The notes below the pieces were generated by a model. The model had not been told where the DNA came from and did not search any database. It saw only the letters and a program-made list of their open reading frames with translations. This document shows, piece by piece, positions 45,390-58,318 of a stretch of 64,000 nt of DNA (within the stretch, counting starts at the first letter, position 1; the number at the start of each line of letters is the position of its first letter). The translations under genes and the position numbers were made by a program. Source of the DNA: Symsagittifera roscoffensis (lineage: Eukaryota; Xenacoelomorpha; Acoela; Convolutidae). The stretch is from NCBI RefSeq assembly GCF_963678635.1, contig NC_087063.1, positions 80,399,574 through 80,463,573 on the forward strand, read 5' to 3'.

Positions 45390-48300
45390 TTGTTTACTGA
45401 TGTCTGTTTTTACTAAAAATTATGGGACATTCTAAATCTCCCATTTATTCTCAACCTCAATCTTTACTTATTGAGATACCGTCACTGAATAGAAACGAAA
45501 GAATTGCAATTCTTGAATGTGGCAGAAATACACTCGCTCACACGCATCAAGACGATGTTTAACCTGTGGTGTTTTGAAGTGTTCGAACTGTAACTTTTAG
45601 ACATATAGCAGCAGGGAACTCACCAGTCATTTCAAGAAAAAGCATTCTGCTTGTCAACTTTTTGTTAAATACGGGAAAGATGCTCAGCAGTCTCCAAACA
45701 CACTCCAAGAGAAGACAAAATTATTATCTTCTCTTTATAGACATAGAAAATACTATGATTAAAAATTTTTACTGAATCTGAAAAGTCTATACAATTGTCA
45801 TAATATTGAAATAATCGAGCTAGAATAATACATTTTTTTCATCACTGTTTTTGACCTGTCGTTATGTTTTTATTCAAAAGTTCTGACTGATGATAAAACT
45901 AGCTACAATCGAGTTCAACTTTGCCTAATTACGTTCTTAAAATTTTCCTTGTTTAGTGCTTAAAAAAGTGTTCATAGAGTATACTATTTTTAAGCAGATA
46001 AAAAAGGTTGAGTTATTAAGAACTATAGTTTTCTATTGTTTTTTTTGTTTTTTTGGCGTTTTTAAAAAAAAGAATTGATAACTGATCGAGAAAAGACAAA
46101 AGCATAGTTTTGCTAATGAATGAAAAATTCAAGATAATAAAATACATCTTTCTCGACCAAACTTTTACATCAATATAAAAATCAGATTTGAAACAGCATC
46201 ATACAGTTATCAGATCGAGAAAACAATTTGAAGATTTTCAGCAAAGGATTTGTGTTATTAACTTTGCTTCGAGTTGAACGTTCGTTGAAATGATACATTT
46301 TTCTATCTAAAATTCATTTCTCAGGTGAAGTTTTGTTCAATTTGGATTAAATTGGAACATAGTAGATGAAGCAGAAACTGAAAAAATTCTATTTTGAAAC
46401 AGAAACTCAGTTTGGTTCATTAGGAGTTATGAAATCATTTTACTAAAGGTAGCTTATAAATTTTATTTTGAGAAAATTTCCAACCAAAAAGTCTCAAAGA
46501 TTCAAATTTATATGTAATTTATTGGAACTTTTCTTTTCATATAGTAAATTTTTATGAAATTTTAGATTTTTTGAGGATAATTTTTGTAAATTAAATCCAA
46601 TTCCGACATTTATTGGAGACCTTACTTGAAGCATAAACAAAAAATTTGCTTTCAAAATCTACATTTCCTTATTTTGAATAAAAACAAAAAATTGACGCAG
46701 AAAGATTTTAGAGAAAATAAAATAGCGCATGCTGAAAGTTTCTAAGCAAACTAATACTTTAGCAAAACCAGATATTAATTATATGAAATAAAACATAAAA
46801 AAAATACATTTTTACATTCTCAATTTTTACATGTGCTTTTGAATGCTTTAACTAGCACCGATTTTCTCTCACTTAGTCATTTTTGAGAAAACTTCCAAAA
46901 AAATCGTAAGTAAAAAGCGAATTCATAACTATTTTGCAATAAAATTGATAATTAATGATACCAAAAATTGTATTTTTGCATAAATGGTTTTTGTAGCATT
47001 TGAACAAGGGAAACAAAAGAAAAACATGTACAAATATTCTATTAATAGTTAGACGTAATCAGTTCTAGTTTCATCTCTGTCAGCAAATTGTTCGTTCAAT
47101 TGATACTCTTGTCCTCCTTTTTTCACCACTTTTGACTAAATTTTCTTGCAAAGTGAGTTCTGTGGCAAAAACAACGCATTAAGCAGAAAGTAAGAACATT
47201 TTTAAAAGATGGAACATTTCTACGGAAAAAGTCTGAAAATTATGTTGTAGAAGCAATAGAGAGATAATCATCAGTTACGACGAAGATTTTGTTGAATTAC
47301 ATCCAATATCTAAAATACTTTTTAATAAAAATTTACCTCATTTTTAGTCAATTTTAGCAGTTAACTGTTAATTTTTCATCATGGATCTGAAATTTATTAT
47401 TATTAAGGTGAAACGTTTCTCAGAAGTTGTAATTTTTGTACAGAGTTGAGTAAATCATTGAAAAAAAACTGAGGAGCAGTTGAATCATGTAGTTTGATCT
47501 AGAAATTTCAAGAATATTGCTCCAATTGATCATTTGATTTGAATTTCTTAAATAAATTCTCCCTGAACTTGACCAACAACCAGTTAATTACAAAAATAAA
47601 AAAAAATGGAAACTTTTGGATAGATTTAATTAATTTATGCTTTATTTTCTCAAAAACTAACACTTATTCTACTATTTTGGCGAGAAATCGGAAGTTTCAA
47701 TTTTGATTCAGCTAATGTGAGCTTTTCCTTTTATTTTTCAGAGCTTTATTTTAACCGCGTTTTAGCTCAAACTAGGGTAGACTTCATACTATTTCGATAT
47801 TTTGAGAAAACATTGGGGAAAAATCCATAATTTTTTTCAAAATTTTGTATGATTTTCACTATATGATGCCAATTAAAAAAAGAATTAATCTTAGTTTCAA
47901 AGTTTGCACAAAAGTATTTTTTCAATTGGATGAAAGTCTGCATTTTCTGCAATTTTTCAAAAAAATTTTTGATTTTTTTGACGTTTCTGTAGGTTTGAAG
48001 CTTTTATGAGTTACCGCTCTGGTATTCAGAACTATATATAACCTGCTTTTGAGCTCAAATTAGGGTAAATTTGATCATATTTCAGTATTTTGAGAGAAAA
48101 CTGTGGAAAAATCCCGAATTTTATTCAATGTTTTGTATCATCGTCTCAACATGATTCCAATTAAAATACAACTTGAAACTAATTTTAAACTTTACACGTA
48201 TGTATTTTAACCTTTAGATGACGACAAAAATTTTAACCAATACCCGATTTTTCTGCAATTCTTTCCCCAAAACTAAAATTTTTGCAGTTTTTTCCAAAAA

Positions 48301-48742
48301 TTTTGATTTTTTTGCAGTTTTTTCCGAGAACTTCAATTTTTTCGAAGTTGCAGTAGGTTTGAGCATAGTTTCAGGTAGATAGAGCACTGTTTCAAAAAGT
48401 AAGATTATCTAATAAAATAAAAAATAGGTTGAAATACACCCAAATTTATCGTTTTTTGAAGTTTCTTCGAAATTTTTTTCTATTTTTTTGGTAATAAATC
48501 CCATCTTTTGAAACTCTAAACATTGTTGGCTTACAATGTACCAAAATACTTAATACCTTAATTCCACAATCTACAAGTAAACAACTAATAATATTCAACA
48601 ATTAGATAAAGCGCGCCGAGTTTTCTGCGAAAAAACAAAACATTTCCACACACAATCCAAAAAAAATCGTTTTTCTTACCATTCTCTTACCATCACACAA
48701 ACCATGAAACCTTTCCATTTTTACTCCCTATCTTAATACATC
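45390..48742 (-). repeat. outer right arm (R2) of the inverted structure
   Basis: A second right-side copy, directly adjacent to R1 and in the same orientation. It matches the left arm from about 37700 out to the very end (34616). The outer boundary is CTCCCTATCTTAATACAT. No gene recognised. Confidence 0.85.
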
Positions 48743-49150
48743 GTAGACTCTATACCCAATGTTAATACATAGCATGGGAGACCGAAAATCTGTAGAGTAT
48801 CTTAATACATGAGGTCTCCCATGCTCCCCCCCCCCAACCCACCGCCCGACTTTAGCCTCAACAACTAATACTAGCCAGCCCTCAAACATTCCCAAGTAAT
48901 CAAGCAAAAATTGGGTAACATTTTCGGTACTAATTCTGATATAAAGTGTATTTCAGTTACTAAAACAAAATCTGGCGCAGAAAGTATTGCGTTTGGCAAG
49001 ATCATTTTCTTTAACGAAAGTGAGTCGGTTGAGAAAAAGTTTTGATTGTTTTTGACGCCTGTGAACCAAATCTACCGCATTTGAACTCACAAAAAAAACA
49101 GAAGCAAAAAGCATCCAATTATTGTTGAGTGACTTTATTTTTTGTACCCG
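48743..49150. other. upstream region of the methyltransferase gene
   Basis: It starts with three spaced TTAATACAT words (48733, 48764 and 48803) and a C-run near 48824. No TATA box stands out. The region separates the inverted structure from the gene's proposed start codon and presumably holds its promoter. Confidence 0.4.
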
Positions 49151-50164
49151 ATGAAGACTCCAAAGACAAAATTATTGCAAAAACAATTTGGCTTCAACTA
49201 TACATCCGGGTAACAAAAATGGTAGTCATACAAATCCTTTTCTTATGGAAATTTACAGACTGTAAACTGACTATACTTTTTCTTAAATCACGGAATTGTA
49301 TGAGTTCCATTGTCGGTATATTGAGGGCAAACCGGGCTGATTTTTTTTTAAAGATTGATTTTCTATTAATGAAAATTGGCAAAAAAATGTCGATGAAAGT
49401 TTTGCCATCGTTTCAGGACAAAAACACTGTGGCAAGGAGATCACAACACGGCAGAATATTTGAACCATGTACAATGTTCCGATTTGCAAAAAGAGGAGCT
49501 TTTTTGTATTGGACACCCAGGATTCTGTGCAAAAATGAACGAGTACACTCGGCAAGGGAGGCCCAATGATGGAAAACTTTGTCGGTTGTTTAACGGATCG
49601 GACAAATGTGAACTACATAAATATGCGGACGTTTATGACTTCATATTTCGAGATATACGACACGAGGAAATGGAAGTGCTTGAAATCGGGATTGGATCAC
49701 AGAGTCTCCAGTTTACCTTCACCATGTCGTCAAAGTTCACCATCGGTGCTTCACAACGTGCTTGGAGGGATTATTTCCCCAAATCCCAGATCTATGCGGC
49801 CGATATTGACCCAGACGTTCTTTTTGAAGAGGAACGAATCAAGAGTTTTTATGTCGACATCCTTAAAAACAAAACTCTCAACGAGATGATAGTGAAAATA
49901 GGGAGCAAGCTGGACATTCTAGTTGACGATTCGCTTCACAGTGTGGAAGGCCAGAACAACTTGATTTCGGTGGCCTATGAATGGATAAAGCCAGGGGGCT
50001 ATTACGTCGTTGAAGATGTAGTCATCGATACTATCTGCACTGAAATGATCAAGACTCTTCTGAAGAAAGGCATAAATGACTTTGCTTATGTTAAAACAGC
50101 TGACACCCATCATAAAGACAGCGTCTTGCAAATCATCCGAAAACCCGACCACCACTTAAACTAG
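49151..50164 (+). CDS. class I SAM-dependent methyltransferase, TylF/MycE-like, two exons
   Basis: The only intact-looking gene here. Proposed exon 1 is 49151-49209 (ATG AAG ACT...), with intron 49210-49416 (GTAACA...TTTCAG). Exon 2 is 49417-50164. The joined length is 807 nt, in frame, giving 268 aa, normal for these enzymes. Phase 2 at the donor is completed by the first base of exon 2 to make Gly20. The Rossmann SAM site is LEIGIGS at residues 108-114. GASQRAWRDYFP follows, then ADIDPD around 148-153 (acidic residue after beta-2). VDDSLHS near 189-195 matches the DD-S/G-H motif seen in macrocin- and mycinamicin-type sugar O-methyltransferases, and a KPGGYYVVEDV strand comes next. The substrate is unknown. 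Cytosolic by sequence; no signal peptide. A longer N-terminus from another upstream exon is possible. No AATAAA within the 66 bases before the retroelement homology starts. Confidence 0.75.
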
Positions 50165-50230
50165 GCTCACTTTCAACTCACTCGAATGCGGCCATTTGTA
50201 TTTTGATAAAAAATCATTTAAAAGTGTAAA

Positions 50231-52690
50231 TATTGTCTAAGGGGTCCTGTAAATCAAATATTCCATTAAGAATTTAGTTTTGATTTATTTTGAGAGGGCC
50301 TGCCTAGTTTATTATATCAAAATATATCTTATTTTTTTATCATTGGGAATATTTTCAAGCGTTGTGGTTTTTGTTGATATGTCTATAACTGTGTTTTTTT
50401 TATCCATGAGGAGTGTGGTATAGTTTTGAATTTATCTTACTGAGTATATCGATTTCATAACGATTGCCTTTGCAAACAAGATAAAGTGGAAAATGCTCCA
50501 TGATTGGGGTTAGGTTTTTGTGTAAAAAGATAAATTTTTAGTTTATTGTCTGTTTAAAAATCTTTTGGATGCTTGACCCAAAATTTTTTTTTATTCTGTT
50601 AAAGTAAGGATGGCTGTACACTCTCATCTGAGTTTGCTGATATTAAATTCAAATTAATGATGCCTTGATGTGATCGTAAAAGAGTTACCCCAATTTCATT
50701 GTTGGAGGCGTCGCACATATCCTAGAATGGTTTGTTCAGATCAGGAATGGTGTTTGAGATTTGTTCAGTTAGATGATTTTTTTGTCGTCAAAACCTTTCC
50801 GTTGTACTAGAGTCCATTCAAAATTGTTTTGATGTGTAAGAATGTTAAAAAATGGTCAAAGATACATTTGGATTTTTTTAGACAAATTTGCTTTAGAACT
50901 TAAGATTCCAAAAAATGCTTGGATTTTTTGGATGGTGCTTGACGTTTAGAAATTGCATCTTTTTGGAATTTCAAATTCCTTCAAAAAATTCCAAGAAATT
51001 TTACAGAAGTGCGGAAAAAAAGTGATTCATCTGGGTCTGCTTTCATGCTTTCTCTTGGTAGTTTTTATCAATATTTTTGAGTTTTTGTAGTATTGTTTAT
51101 GATTGTATCAAAACATCGTCTAAGCAGCATGATTGCTCATCTAGTAGCTTTTGAAGTTTTGCACTACTCATGCCTGGTGTAGTTTAGAATTGTCCGTTTG
51201 TTTTAGTGTTTTTTACCTGTATTAGTCATATGGGCCAATTGTGATTTGATTCATCACTTAATGAAAGTAGATATCGTGTGTCTTAAACTATTTTAAGTGG
51301 TTTTTCTTTCGCAACAGTAATTATTATGTTGATAATTGTAACTCTTTTGGGTTGCTGTTCTTTTTTGACTAGATAAGTTCAAGGATGTTTCAAAGTATGT
51401 TTTACTTTATCTTGTAAATGAATTGGAACTTTGCTTGCGCGTTGTTTTTTGAAGTCTCCGTAGTTTTTAAGTGGAATTTGCAGTGGTGAATGTGATTGTC
51501 CACCAACAAGATTCGATGTAGCATAAACCATGTGGTATTTTAAAAGTAAATCTATTAATCGTTCAAATTCTTGTTGATTGATTTGAGAAAGTTGAAAGTT
51601 AAACATTGTTAGAAATTTGGACACTAGGGTATCTTAAATTTTGAAAGGAGGGTTTGAAATAAACGATTTTTGTCAAGGATTTTTGCATGGTAAATGTCGA
51701 GCAAAGTTAAGATATTATTTCTTTCTGTATGCTTTTTCTTGTATAGGATGCATTTGTTTTGCAAAATTCTAATATTCCTAAGAAAACTTTAATTTTTTTA
51801 TGGCGAATTGTTATATACATGTAGTGCTTAAGCTTGTGCATTTGTTTTTTAGCGTATTTTATAGATGAGGTTGCTACTTGCAAAACTTTGTGAATTGGTC
51901 TGATTTCAAGGTCTGACATTTATAGTTTTTGCGTATTGTGATCATTTTTATATTGATGAACTTGATCGATGAAAAAATCCTACGAGTGTCGTGTTAGTGG
52001 TTTTAAGTGTTTCCTGTGTTGATAATAAATAGGCTTAAGAAAAATTGGGATTAATTTTTTACTGGTTGGAAAAACGTTCGAGATGTATTATTTGATCTTG
52101 TATATTTACTTTTTTTTCAAACTGTAATTTGCTATATAGAATATTGAATGTTGGAATATTTTTTGTAATGAATGGTGTTCTGACTGCATAGTGTTTATTA
52201 TCTGTTATATGGAATATTGTAAAAAAGGTTTGAGTAAAAAAACTGATTTATTCCATTGTTCGAGTTGATAGGAGTGATGTTTGAATCGTTCCATAGTTTG
52301 TGCCTTGTGCTATGGCTTTTTTACTGGAGGTTTTAAAGGATTAAAGATCTAGGTGTTTATAACGGATCTCATTCCATGTGGAAATAACAATGATAAATTA
52401 TTCTGCTCCGGAATTGATTTCAAGTTTTTTTTCAAGATCTGGTGGTTTAAAATTTTTGTTTTTTGGGCTTTCTAAAAGAAATGGGATTGTCCAATTTTTT
52501 TAAGCTTGGAATATTTTATTTGTTGTGTGTTGATACACGTTGTTCATGTTTGAGTGAGTTTCGATTATGTGAGGGATGTAATTTATGTTGATTTCTTGAT
52601 CGTTTTTTGATTCTTGAAGGTTTGATACAGGGTTTTCCTTCTGATAATAAATTGAACCCATTGAATTTTTGTATTCATATTCTATTCTAA
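50231..52690 (-). pseudogene. pol: Ty3/gypsy pol, truncated (copy 2)
   Basis: Diverged homologue of 11106-13690. From the 5' side (52690) it carries the pol N-terminal frame 52500-52706, the region ahead of RT at 51379-51624 (LLKYHMVYATSNLVGGQSHS and KVPIHLQDKV) and RNase H near 50640-50720 (SNNEIG and LLRSHQG). It stops at TATTGTCTAAGGGGTCC (about 50231), so the integrase and everything downstream in copy 1 are missing. Indels relative to copy 1 are frequent. It begins only about 67 bases after the methyltransferase stop codon. Confidence 0.85.
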
Positions 52691-52691
52691 G

Positions 52692-52860
52692 CGTAGTTAT
52701 TAACATGCTTAAAACAGAACATGAATCTAAAACTCCAATGGATTCAATTTGTTGTCAGAATGACACTGCTAAACCAAACCTTCAAGAATTAAAAAATGAT
52801 CAAGAAAACAACATAAGTTTTATCTCTCATACACAAGGTTGTAGAAAGTGAAAAGCAAAA
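52692..52860 (+). repeat. plus-strand gypsy fragment, head to head with copy 2
   Basis: Counterpart of 13692-13860. The plus frame 52669-52851 reads SKTPMDSICCQND and LQELKNDQENNISF, homologous to the minus-strand frame 52500-52706 (SMGSIYYQKEN and LQESKNDQEININY). The two gypsy pieces are fused head to head here as at 13692, so the junction predates the divergence of the two modules. Confidence 0.65.
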
Positions 52861-53154
52861 ATCGTTAAAACAAAAACGTCTATCCTTCTCTTGCAGCGCT
52901 TGCGTTACCGCAAGCCGCCATTCTCGAACTGTGTATTTGACTTTTGGCACTTCTCATGTCAAAGCTCATCAAGCGTCTGAGAAACGCTGGGGTTTTATAA
53001 TTACGAACCGCACAACTCATATTGAAGTGATTGCATACATGGACATAAGTTCATGGTTCGTGGCCATCCAGCGCTTTATCTCCAGGCATAGAACTTGAAA
53101 AAGAGCTTCTGATTTGCAATGGCACCATTTTCGTAGAAGCTGAGAAAGAGCTTC
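52861..53154. other. spacer between gypsy and BEL fragments (copy 2)
   Basis: Homologous to 13861-14164 with scattered differences. No gene. Confidence 0.5.
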
Positions 53155-53750
53155 TGATTTGCATTCTGATTTGCATCGCGGCGTTAGATGAACGTTTAAA
53201 ACACTCAGTGCACCACATCAAGGCGGAGCCTGGGAGCGAATAGTTAGCCAGTGTGAGCGGGTGCTTCACTGGATCTTTGAGTCAAGAAAAATGACTCAGA
53301 AGACTTTGAACACTACCACGTGCTTAGTCGAAAATTCCCGTAACGACCATCCGATCACTCCCTTTTTCCGACAATCCTAAGAGTCTCGAGGCTTTCAAGT
53401 CAAATCGTTTTCTTTTAGGGCAACTCAGTTTGCCGTTTTCATTCTTGAGCTCAATCGAAAGCGTTTCACTGAAAACGATGTGCTGTTTCATGTAATCGCA
53501 TTTTCGCAGCGATGGTTAAGTGAGTAGGTCCCGACAGTCATTAAGAAAAATAAGCGGCATGCTCCTCCCAAAGATAAACGAGAGATCTAGTGTGCTTAGT
53601 CGGTTCGATAAGTACTAGGGGCTACTAGCCACTAACGAGCATAACGTCGCTAAACTACGTTCCGCAAATTTTAGAACCTTCTCCAAAAAACTATAACCGA
53701 CCGGTCTTAAGCCTCGTTCTGGTTCCGTTTTTCACGGGAGGGGGTGTTGA
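53155..53750 (+). pseudogene. pol: BEL/Pao pol 3' end (copy B)
   Basis: Diverged homologue of copy A (14165-14760). It keeps the block GGAWERIVSQCERVLHW, then a frame-broken ND(H/R)PITP region, LLGQL-like sequence, LELNRKRFTENDVL and the FSQRWLSE region. A purine tract (ACGGGAGGGGGTG) then leads to TTGATAATGCTTAATACC. Stops and frameshifts throughout. Confidence 0.85.
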
Positions 53751-54204
53751 TAATGCTTAATACCTTTAAGTTAAAAGTTTAGATGTTGATTAGAATGAAA
53801 GCCACTTTACGTCTCTTTGAGAAAGCAAGAACAAATGCTCATTACAATACCAAGGCCGCTTGTGCAACGGCTTCTTTCCACATTCCCGATTCAAATTGTT
53901 ATCATTGCCCTCTACGTGTTACGGGTAGACATGTGGGCTCCGTTCTACTCAATCAAAATTAAAACGGTTTGTGCCTTTTAAATTTTTCTTCATTTGCTAT
54001 ATCGTAACATCACTCATTTAGCCATAATTACACGTTAGAAGATGTGAATTGGCTGTGGGTTGGAAACGAGCTGGAAGTTTACACGAAGAAAAAGTTCATT
54101 TCTTCAAACCGACTTGTTTAGAACAAAAAATCAAACAAATTGATCTAAATGGAAACTAGCAAAAAACCGTCATGGGCAAAAATTTTAGTCAGAATCTTAA
54201 ACGT
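53751..54204 (+). repeat. putative BEL 3' LTR and SINE-like sequence (copy B)
   Basis: Diverged homologue of 14748-15186. The divergence ends abruptly at TGTTTTCTCGTTACAG (about 54205), after which the sequence matches copy 1 almost perfectly. Confidence 0.45.
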
Positions 54205-54878
54205 GTTTTCTCGTTACAGAAAAAAACGACTTCTGTCCACATCCCAAAACAATTTTCGTTGCTGTCTACCGATTCCGACTAGACGCCCGCACACTCAGTA
54301 TTAAAACTTTTTGTTGCTTTTATTCAATAATTTTTTCCAAAACATAATATCAGATTGTTACGTTGCTTTTCCTTATCGGCTGCCATTTGGTACGTAAGAG
54401 ATGAGAAAATGGACTGAATTTGGCAGGAGTTGGAGGAGAGCAAGTAATTTACACGTAAAGCAAAGTTGTGATTTTAGTTCACTTGTTCATGCTGACTTGT
54501 TTAGAACTAATAAACCAATTGACACTTTTCAACTCCCCCACCTTTCAAATAACGACTTATCTGTTTGTCTAACGTCTTGTTAAGGCTAAACGCGTGATGT
54601 TACGAATTGCAGTATGAAGAACAAATCTGTTCACAGTTGTCTGTTTGTTCACCCTGCCAAATTCAGTTGCATTTTCAGACACCGTTTAAAAAAAAATTCC
54701 CAATTGAAATCTAAGGGGGGGACTGGAAAGAGCCAATCAATTAAAGTAGGTTCAAAGGTCGCATGCCAGAAATTAAAAGGGAAAGAGGAAAAGAGCCGCC
54801 ATGTCCAACAGTTTTGGTGAGTACCACTCTTTCTTTCTCGTTACAGATAAAAGGACTCCTTTCCTCGTCACCAACTTT

Positions 54879-55368
54879 TTATTGTTCCGACTTTCGATAC
54901 GAAAATAACGGAATATTTGTGCTCGGGGTGGGTTTTTTTTTTCTTCAGACAAATTTCGACTTTTTAACTAGCCAATTTTGACGGAATTTTTTTATATCAA
55001 TCAAAAGGTATTGTTGTACTGAGCTCAAACTTGAAAAGATATTTCACCTGTGATCATTTTTCGTAAAGTTACGGGGGTTTAAAGATGGCCATTTTGGCCA
55101 ATTTGGGACAATTAACGCGCGATATATTTCGCGCAATTAACGCGTAAGCGGAGAGTTAATCCGTCTTAGAAATCGTTCCAAATTGGTTAAAAGAAGCTGA
55201 TTTGCCATAATTGGTTTGTTACAAGGAGCGAAATCTATCCTTTTGTACTTTATATGGCGTGTGGGGGGCTTATTTTATAAAAAAAATTTCAAATTTTAGA
55301 AGAAAAAATTTTCTTTTGTTTTATTTCATTGAATTTTTTAATGTTATTACTGCTCCATAAGCCTTAAA
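54879..55368 (+). repeat. left terminal inverted repeat of 9-kb unit, copy 2
   Basis: Near-identical to 15861-16350 and inverted relative to 63385-63859. Confidence 0.85.
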
Positions 55369-55618
55369 AGGCAGTCGGAACATTCAGGGCTTCGCCCTGA
55401 TACGAGCAGTCTTCTTTTATTTGTCTACGTCTGATGAATTGACTCGTGGGCTCTTTTCTACTCCCCACGACATTTACATTATTCCATTTTCTGATTTGCT
55501 TTTTTGAGTTTATGGTAGAAGGCGTGACCTTGCGATTTAGGGTATGCTGAGCAGATTTATTCCCAACGTTTAGTTTGTTCAGCCACCACTGGTGCTTATG
55601 AATCAAGGCAAAACTTAC

Positions 55619-55805
55619 CAAATTGTTTGCTATTCATTTTCTTAATCCTCTCGTAAAAATTATAGTTCACATTGCAACTTGCATGTGAGAAAATTTGTTC
55701 AAATTTGGTCTCTCTTTCATGGCTCACCGAGATTTTTTCAGAAGAGTTTTTGATCCTCCTCATTTGAGCCCGTCCGCCTGGTAAATTGTAGCCCCCTCTT
55801 CCCAC
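55619..55805 (-). pseudogene. exon-like fragment, possibly GT10 (copy 2)
   Basis: Same reading as 16601-16787, identical in protein as far as I can see, including the CAATTTG|GTAAGT donor. It gives no independent evidence of selection because the whole block was duplicated recently. Confidence 0.3.
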
Positions 55806-56484
55806 TTTTTCACTTTTTTATTGATTTAGCAACAGCCGATTTGCTCTCAATAAGTAATTGCATTTATTCAAAAGTGCTCTACTTTTTTTCTTGTACTGAA
55901 CCAAAGACTGCATAGATAATTAAATTGCCTTATTTGTTTTAATTACTGAAGGGTTACAGTTTACTGAGGGGGGGGGGCTATAATGGGAAAATCCCGAAAA
56001 CTTATGTTCACATTGTACAAAAAGGGGAAAAACATAATTCTCGTACTTTTGTTTTTCAGATACCAATACTCAAGACAAATCGAACTGGTTAATTGAAAAC
56101 AGCAGCCGATCATTTTTTTTCAAATTTTATAAGCAAAATAGTCAGAAATTACTTTTGTTTATCTTTTTAAACGATGCATATGTGAGGTGGGTGAAAAGGA
56201 GCCTGATACTGCAGCACATGTCAGTTCTCATAAAAATTGGATTTGTTTTGGATCATATGCGAACAATAACTAAAAATTAAAAAATAGCAGTAGGGGAAAC
56301 AATAGAACAACCAATTTGACTACTATATTGACTTAAGTCCCCACCCCTATGAACAAATGCAGTAAATTAGCGCTAAAGCTTTGCATTGAGAATTATAATT
56401 TCGCAGCATTCTTATTGGTTGAAAGTTTGACAAACTCAATTTATTGAACAATCCTCCCCCTTTCTGAAATCCCAAACCTCTTAC

Positions 56485-56774
56485 CAGTCGTCTCCACCTC
56501 TATAATCCGATTTAGCGTAGATTATTTCACAACTGGTTAGAGCATCGTCCTCTAACTTGCAATTGGAATGAGTGAATGCCCAGAAGGGATATTTGAAAGC
56601 AAAAGCTTCAAAGCGACATATTTCCTCAATTTTTTTGTGTGGATCTGGGACGAAGGTTGCAGTAATGAAACTGATCTGTGAGGAACAAACAATTAACCAG
56701 AAGCTCACTAAGTTAACAAAAAATCGTCCTACGTTTTCCGGAGAGATCATGACAAACTTCTGTAATGATGGCAT
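56485..56774 (-). pseudogene. exon-like fragment with hydrophobic N-terminus (copy 2)
   Basis: Counterpart of 17468-17757 with one Leu/Val substitution. Here the frame stays open upstream to 56945 (154 codons) because a longer C-run near 56905-56922 changes the frame; the added Gly/Glu-rich start is homopolymer-encoded and not credible. The donor GACTG|GTAAGAG is intact. Confidence 0.35.
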
Positions 56775-57378
56775 CTTATGAATGATAACAGCAGTGACAA
56801 AACAAATTTTTGTAAACGAAACACGTGCGCGTATCGCTTCATATTTTAAACAATTTTCAATTTTTTGAATTTTTCTTTGAAATTGCGACTCTGGTTCTTT
56901 ACCTCGCCCCCCCCCCCCCCCCTCCCCACCTCCCACAAGCATCAATTTTATGGTCTAAGGAGTGTTTTTACAAGGTTGATTATGGCGATCAAATGTGTTT
57001 GTCATGGCCTAATTAACCTGCTCTGATCAAAATATTTGTTCCGATTATTTGAAAAAATGGGAAGAGTTTTGAAAGTTTTAAGTTTTTTTGTTTTCCACGC
57101 AAAATGAGATACTACAATTATTCAACGGAATCGGTCGAGTGATATATCATATTGAAGCCCTTCCAGTCCATGAAATGAACGAAATGAAAAAAGTTTCAAA
57201 AATCCTTGACCCATTATTGAGAAAAACAGGTTTTAGAAAAATTCTAGTCTGAATTCCATTACGGGGCCAAATGTGCAATTTGCGAATTGCAAGCGGAGTC
57301 GACAATCGTCTGTGTTTTGGTTTCTACAAATGAATAGCTAAAAACTGTTTTGCTCAAAATCCCTCCAAATTCAACCTA

Positions 57379-57569
57379 CTTTGAAGAATCCGCCACAGAT
57401 TCCGTGGAATCCGCAACAGTTTTTACAGAATCCAGCACAGTCTATTGACCTCCACAACCAAATAGATATTTATTTATTTAAAAGTTTTGAGCTGTCGTGA
57501 AATCCGCAACGTTAAATGGAATCCGCAAATTACATGAGGAATCCACAAATTGTAAAAGGATTCCTTAAG
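57379..57569. repeat. GGAATCCGC word cluster 1, copy 2
   Basis: Same as 18355-18545. Confidence 0.7.
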
Positions 57570-57591
57570 TTGTAAGCTTAAATTTGCATTC

Positions 57592-58208
57592 TGAGAAAGA
57601 GCTTCTTATTTGCATTCTGATATGCATCGCGCCGTTAGATGGACGTATAAACCACTTAGTGTGTCACATCAAGGCGGAGCCTGGGAGCGAATAGTTAGCA
57701 AGTGTGAGCGGGTGCTTCACTGGATTTTAGGTTCAAGAAAAATCCAGCTTCAACTCAGAAGACTTTGAACACTACCACGTGCGTAGTCGAAACTTCACAT
57801 AACGACCGTCTGATCACTCCCTTGTCCGACGATCCTAGTTGTCTCGAGGCGTTCAAGTCAAATCGTTTTCTTTTAGGCCAACTCAGTTTTGACAAAACCA
57901 TTCTTGAGCTCAATCAAAAACGCGTCCCTCTGAAAATGATGTGCTGTCTCGTGCAATCGCATTTTGGCAGGGATGGTTAATTGAGTAGGTCCCGACAGTC
58001 ATTAAGAAAAATAAGCGGCATGCTCCTCCCAAAGATAAACGAGAGATCTAGTGTGGTTAGTCCATTCGATTAGCTTTTGGGGCTACTAGCCACTAGCGAG
58101 CATAACTTCGCTAAACTACGTTCCGCAAACCTTAGGACCTTCTCCGGAAACTATAAACGACCGCTCTTAAGCCTCGCTCCGGTTCTCCTTTTATCTGGGG
58201 GGGGGGGG
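57592..58208 (+). pseudogene. pol: BEL/Pao pol 3' end (copy D, inside 9-kb unit)
   Basis: Near-identical to copy C (18568-19190), including the frame at 57765-57980 with NDRLITPLSDDPS. The G-run before the putative LTR is a few bases shorter. Confidence 0.85.
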
Positions 58209-58318
58209 GTGATAATGCTTAATACCTTTCAGTTTAAAGTATAGATATAAATCAGAAAGAAAGCAACTTTACGTCTCTTTTAGAAAGCAAGCACAAATGC
58301 TCATTACAAGGCCAACGC

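Noticed and set aside
49129-49569. 146-aa plus-strand frame overlapping the methyltransferase
   Set aside because: It crosses the proposed intron, has no domain, and overlaps exon 2 in another frame. The spliced frame explains the region better.
56775-56945. Upstream extension of the minus-strand frame in copy 2
   Set aside because: It exists only because a C-run is longer than in copy 1, and the added residues are homopolymer-encoded.
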